Shown here one piece after another: positions 1 through 11,500 of a DNA stretch of 64,000 bases (positions are counted from its first letter, which is position 1; each line of letters opens with the position of its first letter). A model generated the notes under the pieces. That model made no database searches. It worked only from the letters and a program-made list of their open reading frames with translations, and had not been told where the DNA came from. The stretch comes from Sipunculus nudus (lineage: Eukaryota; Annelida; Sipuncula; Golfingiida; Sipunculidae): contig CM049317.1 of assembly GCA_026874595.1 (NCBI GenBank), positions 27,308,401-27,372,400 on the forward strand. Direction: 5' to 3'. The position numbers were made by a program, and so were the translations under genes.

Positions 1-80
1 AGTTTCGGTTCCCCAATTTAATTTCGGAAAACGAATTTTCGGAAAAACGAGATACGGAAATTCGAGGTTCTACTGTATAT
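1..80. mobile_element. Right end of a TIR element cut by the window edge
   Basis: The first 80 bases repeat a 'ttcgga/acga' theme and end in TTCGAGGTTCTACTGTA. This matches the style of the inverted ends of the element at 35034-35875 (GAGGTTTCACTGTA). It is probably the end of a non-autonomous DNA transposon with TA target preference. The left part is outside the window. Confidence 0.35.
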
Positions 81-1344
81 ATATATTATATATATATACA
101 TATATATATATATTTATATATATACATATGTATATATATACACACACATATATAAATGTATATGTTATAGAACATGTTTTTATCAAGGTTAATTACGGGT
201 ATGGGGAGGGTATGGGAGGGAGTATCCCCCTCCCATATTGGTATTTTTTTTTATTATGCAAGGTAAAGAGGGCATTTTGAGGCTATTTTCACCAAAAAAA
301 ATATATCAGGATTTTCTGTTCCTGAAAAACTGTTCACTTATGTCTTTGCCTTATGAAGTCAACCTGTAGAGAAATATGACATTTAACATTTATATTTCGT
401 CAAAATTGGGATATCAAATTTCAGTAGTTTTAATATGTTAAAATCATTATCCAAAGGCGCATTTACTGTTGAAACTTGCAAAACAATCTTTTTAAATGTA
501 ATGCTCGGAGAATAAATAATTGATATGTTGAAATCTTATGATAAACATTGCATTTTACCGAGGTCCGTGGTCTTGACAGCACACAGGATTCCTGAGAGCA
601 CAGATCGGGAGTTCGTGTATACCGGTATCGCCAGAGGAGCCGTGAGATTGTTCACTTTAAACCGAAAACAGGGCCTGGTGCTCTGCAGTTGATCTACAGC
701 TGTTCATAAATATCATCATCCTAACCTTATGAATGTGAAAGTAATAACCTGCAGATAACTTATATAAAATCTAATTGTTAATGAATAGAAAGAAACATGA
801 AATATGAAAATTAATCACGAAAATTGGGAAATTAGACAAAAAGAGACATATCGCGCTCAATAGAGGGCCGCGCGTCGAAAGCGTCCCCTCTGGATCCGCC
901 GCTGATAAAAAAGGCAATTTAATGCCCATATATATATTTATATTTATATATTAGTATAAAACTAAGTGAATTCCGAAAGGCCGGCGAGTACTGGATGCGA
1001 TCGGCCGGGGGGGGGGGGGGGGGGGCATGGCCCCCTGCGGCCCCCCCCCCCCCCCCTTGGCTACGCCCCTGAAAAAGATGATAAAATTAAATGATAGCAA
1101 ATATATCAGTTAAACTAACACCGTGTTTATTTTACTTCAAGATTTTCCTTGAAAACCGTGAAAATGTATCTCACATTCAATATTGGCTGTTCTATCAAAC
1201 GAAAATTTATTGTCGGTACCAGTCTAGTTTACCTGGACTTTTGATCCAATCAGCATGCAGGTTACAATGTGACGACAGAGAAACCTTTGTGCGGGGGGAC
1301 TCTCAACAAATACAAGCGGCGATGTTTCCGTATACACAGGTGAC
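80..1344. other. Upstream region of the cholinesterase-like gene, with repeats
   Basis: There is an AT/ATAC microsatellite at about 70-160, homopolymer G and C runs at about 1007-1056, and two motifs resembling hAT-type transposon ends. GGATCCGCCGCTG lies near 891-903 (reverse complement CAGCGGCGGATCC) and GGCTACGCCCCTG near 1059-1071 (reverse complement CAGGGGCGTAGCC). No coding exon was recognised. The stretch just before 1345 is probably 5' UTR. I could not identify a TATA box or start site. Confidence 0.4.
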
Positions 1345-1683
1345 ATGATGAACACTTCATTAATTTTCAGTGTTTTACTAATTTTGGTTGTCACTGAACT
1401 TTCGGGACAGCAAGGGTATGATCAGTACCCGTATTGGAGGACAGATCAACCAACATGGTATTGCCCTCAAAATTACTGGAACGAAAAAGACAGGTGTCAA
1501 CCGGGGGACCCCCGGGGCTGGAACTGCTGGGAACCCCCATGGCACCCTTACGATGAAATCCATCGAAATCTGGATATTGGGAAAGTTATAGGGCGATCTA
1601 TGATGATAGGCCCATACAGGTACATCAACATGTTCCTTGGTGTACCTTTCGCAAAACCGCCTGTGGGGGACCTCCGCTTCAAG
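1345..1683 (+). CDS. Exon 1: signal peptide, Trp/Cys-rich extension, start of esterase-like domain
   Basis: Encodes 113 residues in phase 0 up to donor AAG|GTGAGA. A hydrophobic leader (about residues 1-22) is followed by a segment with eight tryptophans and three cysteines before the conserved FLGVPFAKPPVGDLRF strand. This N-terminal segment is not part of the usual cholinesterase fold. Confidence 0.85.
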
Positions 1684-2094
1684 GTGAGAAAGAAATATAT
1701 TTTTTTACCTGTCAAGGTATACGGAAGTAGGTCAAATATCGCTCAGGTATGGCGGTCTCCAAACGGTTGTCAATCAGATGAAACTTGCATTCATTTTAAT
1801 TTACTGATGTTTTTAAATACTATATGGTGGAATGCAATAATAAGCAAATTCACTTTACAATAAAAAGTTATCTTGGGCACTTCGTGATTTAATTTTTTTA
1901 ATCTTATTTCATCAGTGTTAAATATTTTGATTTCATATTATATAAAAAACTATTAGTTTCTTACCAATGCTTCATGTTGTTTAAATAGCCCAATTTAATC
2001 AGATTCAATATTATTAATTTATATCAAATTATGACAGGGCCTAATATTATTGAGTCTGATTAAATTGGGCTTGTGGTTTAATGGCCAAGAATTA

Positions 2095-2172
<78 letters not shown>

Positions 2173-5100
2173 TCAATTTATAGAGGAAGTTGAAATAATT
2201 CATAGTTTCATATCATATCCTTTAATTATATTTTAAATTTATAACAAAATGCCACATAACAGTTAAATTCTAATGCCTGTTAGATAAACTCTCATTTAGG
2301 GAAAGTCAGGTGGAAATTGAAAAAGGAAAGTTTGACAAGTGTAACAAATTCTTGGCTTATAAATGGAAAATTCCACAATAGAAAAATGCTATGGATTTGT
2401 ATCATCAAAACACCTGATTTAAAAAGTATGGCTGTCCAAGCAGGCTTGTTCCATATAAAAGGATTATGTATCCAGTCTGATTGGCAGGTTAATCAATGAG
2501 TAGGTTCTCTTTTGAGTTTTGAGCACTATCATGATGATTGGTGGCCAGCTGGGTGCTGGCGGATTAGGTTAGGTGTAAAACTAGGTATGGCTCTAGTGTA
2601 AACAGTGGCTCTTGGCACAACCTTAATTCATCCCAGTAAGGAATGGTCAGTAATGATAGATGATAAAAAATGCACATTTTATTGTTCTGTGATGAAGTTT
2701 TTCCTATTCTGTGTTCATAATTTTAGGTAAAATACTATGCAATTTAAGTTATACAATTACTTTTGCAATATCCTCAGAACCAAATGCAAAAAAAAAGTAT
2801 TGTATATGTAAAATGATTCTCAATTTAGACATTGTATGCCAATGAATTTGACAGATAAATACACTTAGCTATCATATAGATCTACATTATTCATTACAGA
2901 AATTAATTTGCATTATAAAAATAAGTTGATTTAGCCACTCTTGCTTAGTCTACAAAATAAAAATGATGAAAAGAAAACAGGAACAGATGTAGCATGTACA
3001 CTGAAGTCATGAAAATTAGTTGTTTTATCCTGACAGGTATGGTTAGAGAATTAGGTTTTATAGCACTAGTTACGGTATTACAGCAAGAAATTGTTGATTT
3101 ACTTTGAAGTGGTGGGTCCAGTAAAGCCCCAGCTGTGGCAGGGGTATGCATTCTCTGAATGGTGTAGTTCATAAGATAACATTGCTGAATAATTTGATTT
3201 TGTTTCAGCCTACAGAGCCCCCTGGTGCTGGGTGGGATCAGAACATCAATGAGTGGGATGCTTCGTGTTTCCGTCCAGCCTGTCCACAGGAGATCTGGGA
3301 GCTGCAGGAGAACTTCTACGAGACCAAAAACATGAGTGAAGACTGTCTGTATATGAATATCTACAGTCCTAATGTAAGTCAGCAAAATGTCAGATCAGTG
3401 AATATCTACAGTCCTAATGTAATATATGGGGCCAAGGTAATATTTGTTTCATGGAGGACTATTCATCATTGAATATTGCTTTTTTACTTTTGTTTCTTAT
3501 AATGTTTTTAAAAGTACAGTTTGCTATTCAGTTAATTTTATTTTAATATTCGATGTGCTGTCATTTTGCGTTATATTAAAAATAAATAAATTGATATGGG
3601 TCAATTCAGTGCCAGTGTATATTAGAAATAAATAAATTATTCACTATCATTTAAATTGGAAAACGTTTTTTTTCTCTATTTATATATATCATTTTACAAT
3701 AATAAAAATTTTGTTGTATTTTTATTTTAGATAACTTCATACACCCCGGAACAAAATAAAAACTACCCAGTGCTTGTGTTTATACATGGAGAGTACTTTA
3801 ATTTTGGAGACTCCCAGCTCTACCCAGGCCACATACTGGCTCAGAGGGAGATCATTGTCGTCACCTTCAACTACAGACTGGGAGCCCTAGGTGAGACGCA
3901 AATAAATACAGTGGAACCTGTCTGAAAGACCACCTGTTTATAAAGACCACCTGTTTAATAAGACCACCTGTTTATAAAGACCACCTGTTTAATAAGACCA
4001 CCTGTTTAATAAGACCACCTGTCTGATAAGACCTCCTGTATAATAAGACAACTGTCTGATAAGACCAACTGTCTATTAACACCACCTGTCTGATAATACC
4101 TCCTACCTGACAGACCACCTATTTTAAAGACCATCTATCTAATAAGACCACCTGTCTATTTACACCTCCCATGAGTGAACTGAACACATTCACACCACCT
4201 GTCTGAAATTATACCACCTGTTTATAAGACCACCTTTCTAATAATACTAACTGTTTAATAAGACAACCTGTTTATAAGATGACACCTGTCTGAAAGACCA
4301 CCTGTCTAATAAGACCACCTGTCTAATAAGACCATCTTTGAGTGAACTGAACATATTCACATTGGTTATATTAACTGTCCTGTTTAATAAGAATACCTGT
4401 GAATTTAAAACCAATTTGTGGTCATATTCACTCTGTGTAGGTTTAACTGCATATATGGTCATTATGATTATATAAAATGATTTAAAAGCATTTGCATAAT
4501 GTTAAAAATTTACTCAAGGTGTACTCAAGGATACTCTTTCAAGTGTGTCCTTTGAAATCAGATTAGGTTTTTTTTTCTTATTTCCCTCAATTAATAACAA
4601 ATTTTAATTAATTTCAGGTTTTCTTAGCCTTCAAGATCAGCGGTTACCTGGTAACTATGGACTGTTTGACCAAAGACAAGCATTACGGTTTGTTAAACGA
4701 TACATCAGCATATTCCGAGGAGACCCAAACTCTGTCACGATCGCTGGACATGGCTCTGGGGCAGCCAGTGTTGGCCTCCATATTGTCTCACCTGGATCAA
4801 AGTGTGAGTTTACAATGTCACCACCTTATACAGTAAAACTTGTATTAGAGACTGCACTCTGTAAAATGTATACATGATGCATCTGATCATTTTATTACTG
4901 CTGATTCTTAATTGCAGATATTTGGTGTATGAGTATTAGTAATGTAAACATTTTAATAATTAAACATATCTTTCTGCATCATGATTTACCTCTAAATGCT
5001 GGTTCTGGTCATTTATTGCCATATAATGTCATACACAGTTGTGTATTATTCAATTTAAACCAATTACCACATTGTAAAAAAAATCATGGGTGTAAAACTT

Positions 5101-5453
5101 CATTCATTTATAATAAAATGTTATAAAAACTTATGAATTTCAAACATTATGAAAAATTTATGTGCAAGACAGACTATTCCATAAATTGCATATGCTGTGA
5201 ATTTACCTAGCTTTAGACTGATTGGAATTTAATTTTATTTGCTGCATAATTTTGTATCACTTATATATTGTTATTTAGAACAATTTTAAGTGTTAATGAA
5301 TTTGAATTCATGCCCCCAAAAAAATCTTGATTCAGAGAAATCGTGAAAATAAATCTTAAGGAAAGGGCTGACTCAATATGTAGGCAAAAATCACATCCTT
5401 GAAAAGAATGCTAAAAACGATTTACTTCAAATGATTTGTTATAAGCTGTTTGT

Positions 5454-5502
<49 letters not shown>

Positions 5503-8500
5503 TTATCCATATGAATACATGACTTTTTTGCTTACAGACCTGTTTGACCAGGCGATTGCTATGAGCGGCAGTGATCTTTGTGAGTGGGCAGTTTCTGGCC
5601 GGACTTGGAGCCCGAAGGAATATGCCTACGCGCTTGGTCGTAAGGTGGGATGTGACCCAGAGCTCATGGATGATTTTCGACTCTATGACTGCTTCAGGAG
5701 AAAATCTCCAGAGGACCTGGTGAATGCCACGGCAACCGTGTTCAGAAGAGTAAGTATGGTGTTGCATTTGTGGTAAAGTGTAGTATAAGTGACCGGCCAC
5801 AAACTTGCATTACTTTACTTTACTTTTCAATCAAGTCTGATGTTGTCTTATATTTATATGAATCTTATAAATATGTGTGCATGTTGATGAAATCAAGTTA
5901 GCTCCATGTGTTAAACATTGTCATATCTAAATGTCGGAAGAGGATTGGACTGAGATTAAATAAACATGAGAAAATGATTAAATAAACATGGTAGATGCAT
6001 CAGGGATTGCATGTTGAACTGTTATGTAACTGTTAACACCATGTAAATGTCATATACTAGTGTTAACTGAAACCTAAAACTCACAAATACAAATAAATCT
6101 TTCCTGGCTTTTATAAAAGCTTATTATCTGTCATCTTTTATGTTTGGACTGAAATCTTTAGTTATTTTTACTTTTCATTTTAAAATTCACACCAAAAATG
6201 TTAGTTATTTGTTCCAACATGTCTGAATTCTGAAAATTAATTACCAAAAATACTTGCAAGATACATTAAAATACCCTTATAGTTAATTAATTTTGTTATA
6301 TGTAGGCTTCTTCAGTGGCAGGTCATTTTTTACTTTTCTTTTGTTTTCAGTATAACCTCATACATCTTCCCACTTTTTTTTTGTATTTTCAGTGGGGTTC
6401 TATGGCTGGTCCCTTTTCACCAGTTGTGGATGGCGATTTCCTACCAGACGACCCCAGACATCTGAGGCAAAGAGGACAGTTTGCTCGAGTCAGATACATG
6501 TCTGGCTTGTCAAGAGATTCTGGAGCATATATTGCATGTATGTTCTTTTATGTATTTTCATTCACACGCATGATTTAATCAAACCAAAAAGGCCATTGGG
6601 AGGGAACTTTTGATTTATATCACTGTTACAAGAGAATCATAGTTAAGCAGGTGACTGGTTGTAAATGAACCATGCTGTAAACATTCAATTCTGCTATTTG
6701 AGTGCTTTACTTTAAAGAAAATAGAATTTGTGCTTATAACTATTGGATTACTCATTATGAGCTTATTAACTGATAGAGTTCTGCAGTCTGGTGTTTGTTT
6801 TCAAAATTAAATTAATTTGTGCTTTTAACTATTGGTTTGTTCATTATGAACTAATTAACCCATAGATTTCTGCTATCTTGTGTAAGTTTTCAAATTAAAT
6901 TAATAAGCCTCAAAGAAGAAATGCCATAGATTGTAATCAACTTCATTTCCTTCTGAGTTAAAATTGCCATATCATTGTCTTAATGATCAATGACTTACTA
7001 TATAAGTAAAATAATATTTAATGTTGGAGCACTCTTTCTTACCACAGTAAACCAAACTAAGGGTGTAAAAGGCCTAAATCTTGGGAAAGGAATGGATCCA
7101 GCTATCTTCAGGCAAATGGTACGCAAGTTTGTGGAAGAGCGATTCATCCGTAATGTAGACGAAGTTGCTGGTGCCATTGAGTTCCAGTACACCTACTGGG
7201 CGAACAGAATGAACCGCACTGCCGCAAGACAGGAATACTTTGATGTGGGTAAAAACTTTAAACTTGAAACACTTCATATATGGTGTTTCATTTTATTAAA
7301 TTTGCCCAATCACAGAACTGACCTTTATAAACTAAAGGTAGTCTCATGGAGCTTTTATAAAATAGGCCACAAAATGTGGATATCACTGCACACAGACTGC
7401 TTGTTTTGTTTATATCAACGTGGTTATTATATTTTGGGGCCTGCCAAAATAATCAAAACAAATTCATCAAAGGCATCTGCCGTGTTGTCAGATAAATCAG
7501 AACATTGCAAATGGAGTTTTGCAACAAGTCACCCTCACATAAATGCAACCTTCCACCTTAGGGTACATGTTCTACATTTTAAGCTCAGCTGACTAAAAGT
7601 CATCTGAGCTATAGTCGTGGTCCATTGTCCTTCGTCCGTCTGTCTGTCCATCTGTCCGTCCGTCCGTAGATGTGGCACGTTTTGAAACCATAAGACCTAG
7701 GAATCTAAAATTCAGCATAATGTTAGATGTCCCCAAGATCTCCTACCCAGCCGAAAACTGGGTCTTTGCAACTTTGTTACTTTGAGAAATGAAGGAAAAT
7801 CCTCAATTTTTTTTTTATTAAAAACCTATTTTCACACTTCAGGACTGCCTAATTTCAAAACCACTCATCTGTTTTTACTCATATTTACCTTAAATATTCC
7901 TCTATATAGTTCCTATGTACATGCTAGAAATTAAGTCTGTTAAGTATAATTTCTTTAAGTTATGGGCCCCAACATAATGGCCTTTCTAAAAAAAAAGGAA
8001 AAATATTTACTCACTTAACATAAGAAATTTTGAAACTAGAGCCTATTTTCCCCAAGTATATAACTATGTTTAATAAAGATTCAATTGTTTACCCAAAATT
8101 AGATCTGAATTTTGTAATTTTTTTAAGTTATTAGCATAAAAATAAAATCAGTACCTTAAATTTTGCCCAAATTTGACCATGGCACGTTTTTTTTTCTGTA
8201 CATACCATTGATTTAATTTTCACAGCATGTAAACATAAGTATTTAATTTGTTTAAATCTGAAATTTGAAAATAAAAGCTTGAAAATTAGGCTAGTTATTG
8301 ATTTTTTAATGAGGCTCTATTGTAGTCATTGGCTTTGATTACAGATTTGAGATGCAGGGTCACACTCCAGGTCATTAGAAGTCGGCTATGCCAGGGTTTC
8401 TGATTTGTTCAGTCACTGGGGGAGATCCCCTGTGGTGACAGGTGTACAGTTATTCTCATATCACCACCCCAATCCCCCCCAAAACCCAACCTGTATGTAT

Positions 8501-11500
8501 GTTGTTAACTAGTCATATTTCATAAAATAAAAAAAAAATACATATATATTTAATAAAATATATTATACTAAAAAATTGATTAAATTGAACAAATATGTAA
8601 ACTACTGAAATGTCAACAGTTAATCAAAAAGCCAACTAATGATTATGGTAATAGTACAGGTCATTTGTTCACAGACTGCTCACATGCTTCAGTTTCAACA
8701 GTAGGAAACACAAGGTCAGGTCACAAAATATTATTTGCAACAATTTCTTGCTCATCAATACAAACCAGTCATATAAACCAACCATGGCCTATATTACCTC
8801 TTCCTCTTACGCTTTATACCCATTTGAAATTATCTTAAATTTTTACCTTCAAGGGCATCTTCAGCTGAGCACAGTGACCCAGGGTCTCTTGTTTCAACAT
8901 TGCTGTGTTTACAAACATGTTGTTGATAAACAAGTTAAAACATCTGTCATGGAGGTGTTATATGATCATTTAATGACCAGAATTACCCTTAGATCATTAA
9001 TATATACACAGAGGAAGCAAGAAATCACATAAATTCTTTTTCAAAAGGCAGGTGAGTGGGCATCTTTAATGTAACTGTCTTCCTATTCTTGAAATAGTAG
9101 AATAAATTTTCAGATGGTTCTAGTTATAACATATTAGTTCTTCAGTTTCTTGTTACTATTCACATAAGCTATGGTAGACATCCAATACAATAATACAGTC
9201 TCTTTAAAAATAGATATGCTTCATTTGCTTATTCCTCAATACAAATTAATTCTGTATTTTTGGTAATTGGCGAAATATACACAGTTATTTGAAATCATTG
9301 AAAGGCACTGTAACTGGGTGCAGATCTGATGAAAAATGTGCAAATTCTAACGTAAAATTGGTGATAATCAGTGTAGATCAATCATAGTAGATAATATTGT
9401 TATTTTTATTATTGTTATTATTATTATTATACCATATATATAACACTCCTTTTCACTCAAAGAGTGTGCAAAAGTGCTTTACAATGTACATTAGTTATAT
9501 AATAATAAACAAAACATTTATAGCTGATTATCAAAATACAAATTATACAATGACTAAACCCTATGAAGTATAACTGATTAAACATCAGGGGTTGAAGACT
9601 TTTGATTAGACAAAAGTGAATAATACAACTAAGAATTAAGAAGACTGGTAGAGGTAAAAATAAAAAAAAAAACATGACTGTATAAATCATGAACAGCATA
9701 AAGTTAGAATTAACAGCTTCTCACTGACATGGCAACCCTGTAAACATAAAAGGGACATCTATTTACTGATGCAAAATATGCATAAAATTGGCTGCTTGAT
9801 GGCTTTATTATATCCCAATGAAGGAATAGATATAAATACTAAAATTAAACGGAGTGGAAAAAACCTATCAAAAGCATATAACTAATAAATGTTGAGATCC
9901 CTATGCCAGCCTATGATAATGAATAAATTGGCCAAAAGGCTGCTCATAAATTTGCAGTAATATTCAGATATGCATGTACCGGTACATACACCAGTACTCA
10001 AGTCCAAATTTTTGGACTCGAGTACTCAGTAAGTATTATCCAGACTCAAATACTAGAGAACTTCAGACTGAATTAGTAGATGGTGTGTGTATTTGAGGTT
10101 GTAATAGTGTGTGTCTCCACTTGTAGCTGTGGTCAGACTATGTCCATGGCTGGTGTGTTGATGAGGCCCTGAAGTACCACGCCAATGACACTGCCTACAG
10201 CTATCTGTTCCATTATAGATCTGAGTATGAACCTCTTGAAGACTGGATGGGTTTGTATTATAGTTTCATTATCATTATTCACTCCATGGCTAAGCATGCA
10301 GATTCAAATGAATATAAAGAATGCATGTCATTTGCTGAGTGCAACAAGATTTAAATTTCTTTTGAATGTAACATACACATCTATATTTCATGTTAAGCAA
10401 TCTGTAAGACCTAAGCCCATCACTTTCTCGATCTTCTCTCACCTTATCCTTCCTCTTCATCACCTTTGACCTGACCTCAGATTCCTCTCAGTAATAATAT
10501 CACAGCACATGCTGACACAGACAATATGCTTTGGCAGACATAAACAGGTAAAGTTAAAGGAGTGGGTCTTTAAAAAAAATTATTGACATCTCCATACATC
10601 ATCTTGTTGCATTTATGTAATGTATATTGACATAATTTACTCTTTTTTCATGCTTGCATTATAAGTTTGTTCTACATTTAAGTCTCTCATTAAAGACACG
10701 CACCCCTCTATTCCCCCTGTATACCCATATACTCCTATATCTACAATTGATTGTAATTCTTAAGATTTTCTCCTACATCATTGTCCTGGCAGCTTGTGCA
10801 TGGGACCATGATGTGAAGATATTTGATAATTTTATTATAACTGACAAAGAACTGTTATTGTATCATGCCATGTTTATGCTACGAAGAAAAAGTAGATTGT
10901 AGTGTTTAATTGTTTTATATATATTTTCTTACAGGTGTGCCTTATAAGAGAGACTGTGACTATGTGTTTGGCTTCCCATTCTTTAACGAGACACTGGGTA
11001 ACATCACAGGTCTCATCCCGGAGCAGGACAGCTGGACGTACGTGGACAAGAACATCTCATTCTTCATGCAGGAGATGTGGGCAAACTTCACCAAATATGG
11101 GTCAGTGTCTGATCAGCTGTTTGGCTACTTGTTGTCATGCTGTCTGTAATCTTGCACCTTTCATAACTCTTTTTGTAAATTTGTTTTCCATAAAAGTGCT
11201 TTCCATACATATTTCAATCCTTTCTATAGTTTTCATATTTAAGGTCTTTGCTTTACTCCAGTCATTCCGTGTATATGCTCTCTCCATAATTCTAACCTCT
11301 GTTTATTCACTTTTTCAAGCAACTTCAGTCTCTCTAACTCTGCTCTTTTCATTCCATCATTCACCTATTTATATTTTTCAATTCTAACCAAAAATCTGCA
11401 ATTTTCATATTCATCACATGATAAATGGGATAATATTAGCCATCAATCTGTTTTCCACACATCTGAGTCAATCAGCTGACTGCCAGTTACTCTTCTTATA

